In this document: piece by piece, positions 1 through 7,663 of the stretch
Layout: the number at the start of each line of letters is the position of its first letter
Position numbering within the stretch: position 1 is the first letter of the stretch
DNA from: Pseudomonas sp. RIT288
GTDB taxonomy: Bacteria; Pseudomonadota; Gammaproteobacteria; Pseudomonadales; Pseudomonadaceae
Direction: 5' to 3'
DNA: 64,000 nt
Assembly (NCBI RefSeq): GCF_000631985.1
Contig: NZ_JFYN01000016.1
Span: 56,863 to 120,862, forward strand
Notes under the pieces: model-generated
The model's input: only the letters and a program-made list of their open reading frames with translations
Database searches by the model: none
Told to the model about the DNA's origin: nothing
Translations under genes and position numbers: made by a program

Positions 1-522
1 TTGCTGGTGAATGTAGCGCGCCAGCACTTCCTTGCCGGTGCCGGACTCACCGGAGATCAGCACCGTGGAATCGCTACGCGCCACCCGCGCCGCCAGTTCG
101 AGCAACTGTGCACTGGCTGGCTCGACCGCCACCGGACCTTCACCCTCCGTCACATTGATGCAACCCAGAGCATGCCGCGACACCAGGTCCAGCAGAGCCT
201 TGGGCTCGAACGGCTTGACCAGATAATCCGCCGCGCCCTGACGCATCGCATCGACTGCACGCTCGACCGCGCCGTGCGCAGTCATCAGCAGCACCGGTAA
301 TTGCGGCTGCCGCGCACGCAGCAAACCGAGCAGTTGATGGCCATCCATACCGGGCATGTTGACGTCGCTGACCACCAGACTGAACGCTTCGCGCTCGACC
401 GCCTGCAACGCCTCTTCGGCGCTGCCGACCGCATGGTAGTCGTGGCCCGCCAGCAACAGCGTATCGGCCAGCGCTTCGCGCAACGAGCGGTCATCCTCGA
501 CCAGTAAAACCTTGATGCCCAT
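1..522 (-). CDS. fleR: Flagellar two-component response regulator FleR (N-terminal part, cut by window edge)
   Basis: This is the first 174 residues of an NtrC-family activator; the C-terminus runs off the window. The start ATG at 522 is followed by a REC domain: an acidic patch at Glu9-Asp10-Asp11, the phosphoacceptor Asp53 in a VSDVNMPGMDG context, and the switch Lys in a DYLVKPF motif. The sequence ends inside the AAA+ domain at the Walker A motif GESGTGKE. In Pseudomonas, FleR with its kinase FleS activates sigma54 promoters of class III flagellar genes such as the late flg operon and fliD. The gene starts 5 bp after the fleS stop codon, so the two are co-transcribed. The identification is secure from domains and synteny with fleS and fleQ. 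Confidence 0.95.
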   Translation of the reverse strand, partial: MGIKVLLVEDDRSLREALADTLLLAGHDYHAVGSAEEALQAVEREAFSLVVSDVNMPGMDGHQLLGLLRARQPQLPVLLMTAHGAVERAVDAMRQGAADYLVKPFEPKALLDLVSRHALGCINVTEGEGPVAVEPASAQLLELAARVARSDSTVLISGESGTGKEVLARYIHQQ

Positions 523-527
523 GACGT

Positions 528-1736
528 TTACTCAGCTCCCTGTACAGCGGAAAACAGCGGCAGGATCACCTGCGCGCACGTGCCGCGCCCGACTCGCGAA
601 CGCAGCTGCAATTCTCCCTGATGTGCCCGGGCCACAGCCTTGACCACGGTCAGGCCAAGACCGGTGCCGGTCACTTTGGTAGTAAAAAATGGCTCACCGA
701 GACGCTCGAGCACCACCGGATCAATGCCGCTGCCGCTGTCGCTGACGCACAGGCGCAGGCTGTTGTCGCGGGTGTAGCAATGCACTTTCAGGCGCACGCT
801 GCCATCGCTGGCCTGAATCGCGTTTTCGATCAGATTGAGAATCGCCCCGACCAAGGTGTCGCGGTTGCACAACAGTTCGCCTGCATGGCTGTCGCACTGC
901 CAACGAATGGGCAAATCCTGCACATGAGTCAGCGCCGCCGCTTGCAGCGCCTGCATCAGAGTATTCGGGGTGATCCGGTCGGTCAGCGGCAGCTCGCCAC
1001 GTGCGAACACCAGCATGTCGCGCACCTGATGTTCCAGCTCATGCAGGCGCTCTTTGAGGCGGCCGGCGAAGCGCTGCTGGGTGGCGACGGGCAATTCCTG
1101 CTCAGTCAAATGGCTGGCGTAAAGCAACGCGGCGGACAGTGGCGTGCGGATCTGATGGGCCAGCGAGGCGACCATCCGTCCCAGCGACGACAGGCGCTCA
1201 TGGCGCGCCAGTTGATCTTGAAGATGGCGGGTTTCTGTCAGGTCGTTGAGCAACACCAACTGGCCCGGCTCGGCATCCAGCGAGCGGGTGGCGATCGACA
1301 GGCGTCGACCGTTTTTCAAGGAGATTTCATGACCGTCGTCTTCACGCGGGGCGAAGCAACGCGCGATGACGTGGCGCCACAACTCGCCTTCCAGCGGCAG
1401 CCCCAACAGGTCGATCGCCGCCGGATTGGCTTCGCGGACCATGCCGTGGCCGTCAATCACGATGACGCCACCGGGCAACAGATCAAGGAGGTTTTGCAGG
1501 CGATTGGCCAAGCGTTCTTTTTCTGCCAGCTCCTGCATGCGCTGGGCACTGACCACAGCCAGCTCGCCCTTGAGTTCGGTGACCCGGGCTTCAAGCATGC
1601 TGTAGGAGTCGGTCAACTGGCTGGACATCTGATTGAACAGCGCGAACGCCTGCTCAAGACCCAGGCGGCTCGTCTGCTCTACGGACGACGGTTGCCCCTC
1701 GGCATTGGAGGCAGATGACATCTGGGCGTGGGGCAT
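528..1736 (-). CDS. fleS: Flagellar sensor histidine kinase FleS
   Basis: A 402-residue soluble histidine kinase and partner of FleR. A coiled-coil-like N-terminal stretch (about residues 40-85) leads into a PAS domain (about 85-165). A HisKA domain follows, with the phospho-accepting His194 in SLAHQIRTPL, then an HATPase_c domain with N box (NLIENAIQA), G1 (SDSGSGID) and G2 (GTGLGL). There are no transmembrane segments, so it senses a cytoplasmic signal. In Pseudomonas it phosphorylates FleR to switch on middle/late flagellar genes. It lies 110 bp downstream of fleQ behind a sigma54-type promoter and 5 bp upstream of fleR. The start at 1736 has a GAGAG Shine-Dalgarno-like stretch 6-10 bases upstream. 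Confidence 0.95.
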   Translation of the reverse strand: MPHAQMSSASNAEGQPSSVEQTSRLGLEQAFALFNQMSSQLTDSYSMLEARVTELKGELAVVSAQRMQELAEKERLANRLQNLLDLLPGGVIVIDGHGMVREANPAAIDLLGLPLEGELWRHVIARCFAPREDDGHEISLKNGRRLSIATRSLDAEPGQLVLLNDLTETRHLQDQLARHERLSSLGRMVASLAHQIRTPLSAALLYASHLTEQELPVATQQRFAGRLKERLHELEHQVRDMLVFARGELPLTDRITPNTLMQALQAAALTHVQDLPIRWQCDSHAGELLCNRDTLVGAILNLIENAIQASDGSVRLKVHCYTRDNSLRLCVSDSGSGIDPVVLERLGEPFFTTKVTGTGLGLTVVKAVARAHQGELQLRSRVGRGTCAQVILPLFSAVQGAE

Positions 1737-1789
1737 TGTGTTCTCTCGCTTGGCTGACCGTCAGTTAAACGGAACGTTGCGAGGGATGT

Positions 1790-1806
1790 AGCAATACCCG
1801 TGCCTA
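1790..1806 (-). promoter_or_regulatory. Sigma54 promoter of fleSR
   Basis: Read on the minus strand the site is TAGGCACGGGTATTGCT. It has the invariant GG (-24) and GC (-12) ten bases apart and matches the consensus TGGCACG-N4-TTGCW almost perfectly. It lies in the fleQ-fleS gap, about 55 bp upstream of the fleS start. FleQ is the known sigma54 activator of fleSR in Pseudomonas, which fits the position. Confidence 0.85.
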
Positions 1807-1846
1807 AAAAAAACTGCTTATAAATGAGGGAGTTGAAAAACAGGCG

Positions 1847-3322
1847 TCAATCATCCGCCTGTTCGTCACCTTCGCGCCGGCTCATGCCGTACTTGCGCAT
1901 CTTCTCCACCAGCGTGGTGCGTCGAATACGCAGGCGTTCGGCGGCACGCGCCACAATGCCATTGGCGTCGTCCAGCGCCTGCTGGATCAGGCCCTGCTCC
2001 AGACCACCGAGATAGTCCTTGAGGTCCAGGCCTTCCGGCGGCAGCATCGCGTTGGCGGTGAAGTCCGGCGTATGACCGTTGATCGCCACGCGCTCTTCGA
2101 GATCGCTGCGCAGACTGTCGACCATCTGCTCGTCTTCGTCGTCGACGTAGCGGAATTTCTTCGGCAACTCGACCACGCCGATCACCCCGTACGGATGCAT
2201 GATCGCCATGCGTTCCACCAGGTTGGCCAGCTCACGGACGTTGCCCGGCCAGCCGTGACGGCACAGCGACATGATCGCTGCCGAATTGAAACGGATCGAA
2301 CCGCGCTTTTCGTGCTCCATGCGCGAGATCAGTTCGTTCATCAACAGCGGGATGTCTTCGACGCGCTCACGCAGCGGCGCCATCTCGATCGGGAACACGT
2401 TCAGGCGATAGTAGAGGTCTTCGCGGAAGGTGCCGATCTCGATCATGCTTTCGAGATTCTTGTGGGTCGCGGCAATGATGCGCACGTCGACGCTCTGGGT
2501 CTTGTTGCTGCCCACGCGCTCGAAGGTGCGCTCCTGCAGGACGCGCAGCAGCTTGACCTGCATCGGCAGCGGCATGTCGCCGATCTCATCAAGGAACAGC
2601 GTACCGCCGTTGGCCAGTTCGAAACGTCCGGCACGGCTGGTGATCGCTCCGGTGAAGGCGCCCTTCTCGTGGCCGAACAGTTCGCTTTCCAGCAGCTCGG
2701 CCGGGATCGCCCCGCAGTTGACTGGCACAAATGGCGCATCGCGACGCTTGGAATGGTAATGCAGGTTGCGCGCAACCACTTCCTTGCCGGTGCCGGACTC
2801 GCCGAGGATCAACACGCTGGCGTCGGTATCGGCCACTTGCTGCATCATCTGACGGACGTGCTGAATCGCCCGGCTGGTGCCGACGAGGCTGCGGAACAGG
2901 TTGGGTTCGCGATGACGGCCGCGCTCGCGGGCCTGGTCGTACATCTCGCGATAGACCTGGGCACGGTGCAGGGAGTCGAGCAGCTTGCTGTAGCTGGGCG
3001 GCATTTCCAGGGTCGAAAGCACACGGCGGCGCTGGTCTTCCGGCAGGTCGACGGAAGAATTATCGCCCATCAGCAAAACCGGAAGGAACTCATCCCATGT
3101 CGAGAGTGTCTTTAACAAGCCCAAAAGTGCACCCGGAGCATTTACCGTCCCGATCAGTACACAGATGACTTCACGACTCGATGACAAAGAGCCGACAGCC
3201 TGCTGCCAGTCATGGCTGCCGCAGGGTAAATTTTCTTCGCCGAGAAAATTTAAAATCACCGCCAGGTCGCGGCGGCGGACGCTATCGTCATCGATCAGCA
3301 GAATTTTGGTTTCACGCCACAT
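1847..3322 (-). CDS. fleQ: Master flagellar transcriptional activator FleQ
   Basis: A 491-residue NtrC-family regulator, matching the usual ~490 residues of FleQ. The N-terminal receiver-like domain (1-125) keeps Asp11-Asp13 but lacks a normal phosphoacceptor motif, as known for FleQ. The AAA+ domain has Walker A GESGTGKE (174-181), the sigma54-contact motif GAFTGA (221-226) and Walker B LFLDEIGD (242-249). The C-terminus is a Fis-type helix-turn-helix (RAAERLRIRRTTLVEKMRKYG). FleQ starts the flagellar cascade, answers to cyclic-di-GMP and FleN, and also acts on exopolysaccharide genes. The start has GGGAAG about 10 bases upstream. The 172 bp upstream (3323-3494) hold a possible sigma70 -35 TTGACT but no convincing -10, so I do not call a promoter. 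Confidence 0.97.
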   Translation of the reverse strand: MWRETKILLIDDDSVRRRDLAVILNFLGEENLPCGSHDWQQAVGSLSSSREVICVLIGTVNAPGALLGLLKTLSTWDEFLPVLLMGDNSSVDLPEDQRRRVLSTLEMPPSYSKLLDSLHRAQVYREMYDQARERGRHREPNLFRSLVGTSRAIQHVRQMMQQVADTDASVLILGESGTGKEVVARNLHYHSKRRDAPFVPVNCGAIPAELLESELFGHEKGAFTGAITSRAGRFELANGGTLFLDEIGDMPLPMQVKLLRVLQERTFERVGSNKTQSVDVRIIAATHKNLESMIEIGTFREDLYYRLNVFPIEMAPLRERVEDIPLLMNELISRMEHEKRGSIRFNSAAIMSLCRHGWPGNVRELANLVERMAIMHPYGVIGVVELPKKFRYVDDEDEQMVDSLRSDLEERVAINGHTPDFTANAMLPPEGLDLKDYLGGLEQGLIQQALDDANGIVARAAERLRIRRTTLVEKMRKYGMSRREGDEQADD

Positions 3323-3494
3323 GCAATAGCAACTTCCCTAGTCAACTCAATGCCCGAAAAATGGGGCAAGCGAGACGCTTGCAGGACACCTTGTGCCTGT
3401 AGACGCCTGAAATCTGAAAACAGCCACTAGTTAAGTCAAAAAACCGTGCACAGTCAAATTTATGGCGCACATGTCTGGATTAACTGGGGGTTAA

Positions 3495-3791
3495 TTAACC
3501 AAACAGATGGTAAACCTTTGCCGCCTTTTGCGCTTGGGTGATCTGCGACATCTCGTTGGCTATCGCCTGCCGCTCACCCATCGCCGCCTCCAGAAGCTCC
3601 TTGTAGACATGGAGCAACTCCTCAAGGTTACTGCGCAAGGCCTCCTCATCCAGCGAGGCCTCGGCCATGACGTCTTCCATGCAGGAACGGCAAGCCAGAT
3701 CCAGCTCACCAATGGCTTCCCAGTTGCGTTCGGCCAGCGCGCTGACCAGCGCTTCACGGGTGTCGGCAATTCGCTGCAATACAAGACTCAT
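3495..3791 (-). CDS. fliT: FliT-like flagellar export chaperone
   Basis: A 98-residue, mostly helical acidic protein encoded directly after fliS. This is the place of the small FliT-like protein in Pseudomonas fliD-fliS-fliT operons, where the product chaperones the filament cap FliD. I chose the start at 3791 because the sequence AAGGAGATCACC lies just before the ATG and the upstream in-frame codons overlap fliS. The gap to fliS is 10 bp. It has no signal peptide or transmembrane segment. The stop codon sits inside the 12-bp palindrome GGTTAATTAACC (3489-3500). FliT sequences diverge strongly, so the call rests more on position and size than on motifs. Confidence 0.75.
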   Translation of the reverse strand: MSLVLQRIADTREALVSALAERNWEAIGELDLACRSCMEDVMAEASLDEEALRSNLEELLHVYKELLEAAMGERQAIANEMSQITQAQKAAKVYHLFG

Positions 3792-3801
3792 GGTGATCTC
3801 C

Positions 3802-4197
3802 TTAAAACTGAGGGCCTGGCGGAGCAATGCCGTCCCAGCCTTCCTTGACGGTGCGCAGCAGGCCGGCAACTTCGTCGAGTATCTTCGGATCACTCTTGAC
3901 GTTGGCCTCAGCGAGTCGCTTCATCATGTAGATGTAAAGCTGGTTGAGCTCACCCACCGAGTCCGCACTGTTTTCCAGGTCCAGGCCTTCACACAAACCA
4001 CCGATGATGCCGACGGCCTTGCTGATCGCCGTGCACTTGGCAGGAATATCCTTGCGCTCGATAGCGCCCCTGGCCTGAGCGATGCGCTCCAGACCACCTT
4101 CCATCAACATTTGCACCAGACGGTGCGGGCTCGCCTCGGATGTCTGGGCGTGCGCGCCGACTTTCTGGTATTGCCGAAGGGCTAACATTGGATTCAT
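3802..4197 (-). CDS. fliS: Flagellin export chaperone FliS
   Basis: A 131-residue helical protein of the FliS family. It opens with a Y-Q-K-V-containing N-terminal segment and the conserved SPHRLVQMLMEGGLERI region. It also has the family's central helix of the type GELNQLYIYMMKRLAEAN. FliS binds the C-terminus of FliC in the cytoplasm, prevents premature polymerisation and delivers flagellin to FlhA. It lies between fliD (130 bp upstream, separated by a strong hairpin) and the fliT-like gene (10 bp downstream), so fliS-fliT can be read through from fliD or from their own start. Confidence 0.95.
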   Translation of the reverse strand: MNPMLALRQYQKVGAHAQTSEASPHRLVQMLMEGGLERIAQARGAIERKDIPAKCTAISKAVGIIGGLCEGLDLENSADSVGELNQLYIYMMKRLAEANVKSDPKILDEVAGLLRTVKEGWDGIAPPGPQF

Positions 4198-4270
4198 GTT
4201 CTACCTCATTTGCCACATTGACTCGTATAACCAGTGTATCGCCAACGAGCCACAGAACTTTAGATCAAAA

Positions 4271-4315
4271 GACAAAAACCCGGCGCACGCCGATAAAGCG
4301 TAGCCGGGTTTTTGT
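4271..4315 (-). terminator. Bidirectional-type hairpin between fliD and fliS
   Basis: Inverted repeat with arms GACAAAAACCCGGC and GCCGGGTTTTTGTC around a 17-base loop, so a run of five T follows the GC-rich stem on either strand. It lies 12 bases after the fliD stop and should terminate or attenuate fliD transcription before fliS. Confidence 0.8.
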
Positions 4316-4327
4316 CGTTCCTGCCTG

Positions 4328-5788
4328 TTACTTCGCGGATTGCTGAGCGTTCAGCGAGCTGAAGAACGACGTGATGTTGCTCGCCGTGGCCTTCATCTGC
4401 CCGACCAACAGGTCCATGGCGTTGTATTTTGCCGTCAACGTCTTGGTCAGGTTGGCAACACGCAGATCCAGCGCCAACTGCTGTTCAGTCAGGCTTTTGG
4501 TGTTTTTGGTGAGAATGGCCATACGCTGATCAAGCAAACCGGTACCGGACTTATTATCCGCCGGTGGCTTGAGGTACGGGTCCACCGCCTTGCTCATACG
4601 CGCCAGCAGACCATTGGTGTCATCGGTGCCGGTGAACAATTGCTGAACCTGACCGGTCATGCCTGGCTGCGCCATGGTTTTGGTGAAAGCAGCGGTATCA
4701 AACGTCAGATTACCGGTGTTGCGATCGGTCATTACACCCAGCTGGGACAGCACGGCCAACGGACCGCCAGCACCTTTCGCCGTCAACTCACCACGAATAT
4801 CGGCAATCAGTGCGCGCGGCATCGCATCGCCTGTGAATGCCGCTTGCACGGTCAGCTTGCCATCGGCATCCGGCGTCGCCTTGGACAGCGTATCGATGGT
4901 GGTCTTCAACGTGTTGTAAGCGTCGACAAACGACTGAATCGACGTTTGCAGGCCTTTGGTATTGGCATCCACGCTGACAACCGTCGGCTTGCTCGGCGGC
5001 GTGCCCTCGCTGACAGTCGTCAGATTCAGGGTCAGCCCACTGATTGCGCCGGAAACCGTATTGCTCTTGCTGCTGACCTGGAGGCCGTCGATGGTCAACT
5101 GGGCATTTTTTGCAACGCCGTTGACGGCGCCCGAATCACCTGCCGCCGGGGTGCTGCTCATCGCCTTGGTGCCGTCAATTTCCAGACCGGCAATACCGCT
5201 GACGGTGAGGTCGGAACCTTCGCCGGTCTTGCTCGAACTGATCACCAGACGCGAAGCGCCATTGGCGTCGGTCACGATGTTGGCGGAAATTCCGTTGGCG
5301 CCCTGGGCCTTGTTGATGGCATCACGGGTGCTCTGCAAGGTGGCATCGGCCGGGATGTCGACGTTGTAATCAGTGCCATTCTGACTGATTTTCAGGGTAC
5401 CACTCGGAATGGCACTGGAGGCGCCGCCAGCGAAAGAGGCACTGGCAACTTTCGAGCCCGTGGCCAGCTGAGTCACGACAACGTTGTAGCTTCCCGCTAC
5501 CGCGGTGCTGTCGGCAGTGGCGTTCAGAACCGCCGTATTGGCCGAAGTGGCGCTGAAGCCGGCAAACGCAGGGTTGGTTTTGCTGCCCAGATTGGTCATT
5601 GCCGTCTGGAACGCAGTCAGCGCGCTCTTCAACGAACCAATACCGGAAATCTTCAGCGTGTTGGCTTTGGTCGCAGTATCGATCTGCGTCTGCTTCGGAG
5701 CCTTGTCGGCATTGACCAGCGCAGTAACGATCGCACCGATGTCCAGGCCGGAACCCAGGCCCGTACCCGGTAAAATTGGACTTGCCAT
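4328..5788 (-). CDS. fliD: Flagellar filament cap protein FliD (HAP2)
   Basis: A 486-residue FliD. The N-terminus MASPILPGTGLGSGLDI and the coiled-coil C-terminus (about residues 400-480, ending with ITSFFSSLNAQQ) are typical of filament caps. The middle is Ala/Ser/Thr/Gly-rich, as in exposed filament domains. FliD forms the pentameric cap that inserts flagellin at the filament tip; in Pseudomonas it also binds mucin. The start at 5788 is preferred over the in-frame ATG six bases upstream because it sits 6 bases after GGGAG, while the other would leave no spacing. It follows flaG with an 83-bp gap and ends at the hairpin 4271-4315. Confidence 0.96.
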   Translation of the reverse strand: MASPILPGTGLGSGLDIGAIVTALVNADKAPKQTQIDTATKANTLKISGIGSLKSALTAFQTAMTNLGSKTNPAFAGFSATSANTAVLNATADSTAVAGSYNVVVTQLATGSKVASASFAGGASSAIPSGTLKISQNGTDYNVDIPADATLQSTRDAINKAQGANGISANIVTDANGASRLVISSSKTGEGSDLTVSGIAGLEIDGTKAMSSTPAAGDSGAVNGVAKNAQLTIDGLQVSSKSNTVSGAISGLTLNLTTVSEGTPPSKPTVVSVDANTKGLQTSIQSFVDAYNTLKTTIDTLSKATPDADGKLTVQAAFTGDAMPRALIADIRGELTAKGAGGPLAVLSQLGVMTDRNTGNLTFDTAAFTKTMAQPGMTGQVQQLFTGTDDTNGLLARMSKAVDPYLKPPADNKSGTGLLDQRMAILTKNTKSLTEQQLALDLRVANLTKTLTAKYNAMDLLVGQMKATASNITSFFSSLNAQQSAK

Positions 5789-5871
5789 GTGCATCTCCCT
5801 TCAGATTGCTGCCGTTCTTTTGACCCTTCCCGGCGTCATTAAAGAAAGACAAACACTATTCATGCCAGCTC

Positions 5872-6228
5872 TCAGACCTTGGCGTCGAACAATACGTGAC
5901 TCGCGTTGGCGAGACTGTCTGCCAGCTTGAGGGCTTCTGCGGAAGGGATCTGTCGAACGACCTCACCCGTCTCGCTTGCGATCACCTTGACGATGACCTT
6001 CCCGGAATGCTCGTCGATAGAGAACTCCAGATTGCGCTTGATCGACTGAACAAACTTTTCGATCTCCTGCACCGCCAGTTTCAACTTGGCACCGTCCGTG
6101 TCCTGACTCTTGGCCGCGACCGGCGCTTGCACCTTGGCAACTTCAGGCGTCGCTGACGGTTTGTCAGCAACCGGAGTTACTGGCTTGGGAGCCGGATAAG
6201 ACTGGTTAAGCTTCACGCTCATGTCCAT
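5872..6228 (-). CDS. flaG: FlaG family flagellar protein
   Basis: A 118-residue protein with a Pro/Ala/Lys-rich N-terminal half (about residues 10-45). The compact C-terminal FlaG domain (about 48-118) contains VQSIKRNLEFSIDEHSGKVIVKVI and EVVRQIPSAEAL, the signature of the FlaG/YvyC family. In Pseudomonas it lies between fliC and fliD and influences filament length. Three ATG codons lie close together at the start (MMSMDMSV if the upstream GTG is used). I chose the one 8 bases after GGAGG. The product has no signal peptide and is presumably exported or acts in the cytoplasm with the flagellar secretion system. Confidence 0.9.
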   Translation of the reverse strand: MDMSVKLNQSYPAPKPVTPVADKPSATPEVAKVQAPVAAKSQDTDGAKLKLAVQEIEKFVQSIKRNLEFSIDEHSGKVIVKVIASETGEVVRQIPSAEALKLADSLANASHVLFDAKV

Positions 6229-6247
6229 GCTCATCACCTCCTAACGT

Positions 6248-6285
6248 AAAAAGGCGAGAGAGCACGACTAGCGCACTCCCCCGCC
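6248..6285 (-). terminator. Putative fliC terminator
   Basis: On the minus strand, 16 bases after the fliC stop, GGCG-GGGGAG-TGCG can pair with CGTG-CTCTCT-CGCC, using several G-T pairs, and is followed by five T. It would reduce read-through from the highly expressed fliC into flaG. Confidence 0.6.
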
Positions 6286-6301
6286 CGAACTCATTCCGAA
6301 A

Positions 6302-7153
6302 TTACTGAAGCAGCTTCAGTACAGCGGAAGGCAGTTGGTTGGCTTGAGCCAGAACGGAGGTCGAAGCCTGCTGCAGAGTTTGCTGCTTGGTCAGGTTAGC
6401 AGTTTCTGCGGCGAAGTCGGTGTCTTGTACACGACCCTGTGCAGCAGTGGTGTTCTCAACGATGTTCTGCAGGTTGGCGATGGTGCTGGTCAGACGGTTT
6501 TGCGAAGCACCCAGGCTGGCACGGGTATCACCGATCGCAGCGATAGCAGCGTCGATTGCAGTGATAGCGTTGTCGATGTTGGAGCCAGCGGTAGCAGCGT
6601 CAGTACCGGTCAGAGCCAGAGTACCTTTGTCCACGGACAGGTTGACGGCGTCGAACTTGGAGCTCAGTACCAGGTCGATGTGGTTGGCAGTACCGGTGTT
6701 TGCGCCAACTTGCAGAGTCACAGTACCAGCCGAACCGTCCAGCAGGTTTTTGCCGTTCAGGTTGGTGGAAGCTGCGATACGGGTGATTTCGTCCGACATG
6801 TCGGCGAATTCTTTGTTGGTCGCTTTCTGGTCAGCAGTGCCGTTGGTGCCGGTACGTGCTTTAACAGCCAGTTCACGCATACGCTGCAGAATGTCGGTAG
6901 TAGCTTGCAGAGCGCCTTCAGCGGTCTGAGCAACGGAGATACCGTCGTTGGCGTTCTGGATAGCCTGGTTGCCACCGCGGATTTGCGATTGCATACGAGT
7001 GGAGATCTGCAGGCCAGCGGCGTCGTCTTTAGCGCTGTTGATTTTCAGGCCGGAAGACAGGCGCTGCATCGAAGTCGACAGAGCGTCGGAAGCGCGGTTC
7101 AGGTTTTTCTGAACGTTCAACGATGTGGTGTTGGTGTTTACTGTTAAAGCCAT
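6302..7153 (-). CDS. fliC: Flagellin FliC (short form)
   Basis: A 283-residue flagellin, the filament subunit. The conserved N-terminal D0/D1 region (MALTVNTNTTSLNVQKNLNR...) and C-terminal D1/D0 region (ending in NQLPSAVLKLLQ) are intact. The variable outer domains are almost absent: only about 60 residues (roughly 130-195) separate the conserved ends. That stretch is rich in Ser, Thr and Ala and is the likely place for O-glycosylation by the adjacent island. Several Pseudomonas fluorescens and P. syringae strains have similar ~282-residue flagellins. The gene is preceded by a sigma28 promoter at 7234-7260 and followed by flaG. The start has GAGGAATTC upstream. Confidence 0.97.
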   Translation of the reverse strand: MALTVNTNTTSLNVQKNLNRASDALSTSMQRLSSGLKINSAKDDAAGLQISTRMQSQIRGGNQAIQNANDGISVAQTAEGALQATTDILQRMRELAVKARTGTNGTADQKATNKEFADMSDEITRIAASTNLNGKNLLDGSAGTVTLQVGANTGTANHIDLVLSSKFDAVNLSVDKGTLALTGTDAATAGSNIDNAITAIDAAIAAIGDTRASLGASQNRLTSTIANLQNIVENTTAAQGRVQDTDFAAETANLTKQQTLQQASTSVLAQANQLPSAVLKLLQ

Positions 7154-7233
7154 GACGAATTCCTCGTTGGTTGGGTACTGCGGCTTCCGGCCCTGGCAAC
7201 CGCCGGGTATGGCCTAGAGAACCTTCGTAATAG

Positions 7234-7260
7234 TTATCGTCGGGTTTGCAGGTTGCTTGA
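7234..7260 (-). promoter_or_regulatory. Sigma28 (FliA) promoter of fliC
   Basis: On the minus strand the sequence reads TCAAGCAA, then 11 bases, then GACGATAA. The FliA consensus is TAAAGTTT-N11-GCCGATAA, so the -10 differs by one base and the spacing is exact. It lies about 80 bp upstream of the fliC start, as in other pseudomonads. Confidence 0.85.
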
Positions 7261-7390
7261 GGGCTTTTTGAAAAAAATTTGCCATCACCCTGCCACCCCC
7301 GAGAAAACAAGGGCTTAGCGCCCTCCCAACCGCGAAAAACTGACGCCATAAAACTGACCCGAGCGCAAAGCCGCGGGCCAGTGCGGTCGC

Positions 7391-7663
7391 TCACGCTGCC
7401 AATCGTGCTTTTTGCAACACTTCGATCAACTCGTACTCCATCCAGTCAGCCAGCCCCAACCAGTCCTGACGCTCCTGACAGTCGAGCATCTGCGTGAGTA
7501 CAAAGGCCCAGTCCTGCTGAATCGGCGCAGGCGCAGCTTTCAGCAACTGCTGCGCACCCTCGAACACATCGACCATATCCAGCGCCGCCTCGACATCACG
7601 CCCCAGACGAAACAGCCCGGCGCACTGACGGCACTCGTCGACGCACTGCTCAATCGTCGTCAT
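7391..7663 (-). CDS. Small conserved-looking protein at the end of the glycosylation operon
   Basis: A 90-residue acidic, helical protein with cysteines at 7, 11 and 14 near the N-terminus and several tryptophans in the C-terminal half (DWAFVLTQMLDCQERQDWLGLADWMEYELIEVL). The ATG at 7661-7663 overlaps the stop of the Maf-type gene in an ATGA junction, so translation is probably coupled. I do not recognise a named family. Its place between the flagellin glycosyltransferase and the fliC promoter suggests a role in flagellin modification or export, perhaps as a chaperone-like partner. It ends about 130 bp upstream of the fliC promoter. Confidence 0.75.
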   Translation of the reverse strand: MTTIEQCVDECRQCAGLFRLGRDVEAALDMVDVFEGAQQLLKAAPAPIQQDWAFVLTQMLDCQERQDWLGLADWMEYELIEVLQKARLAA

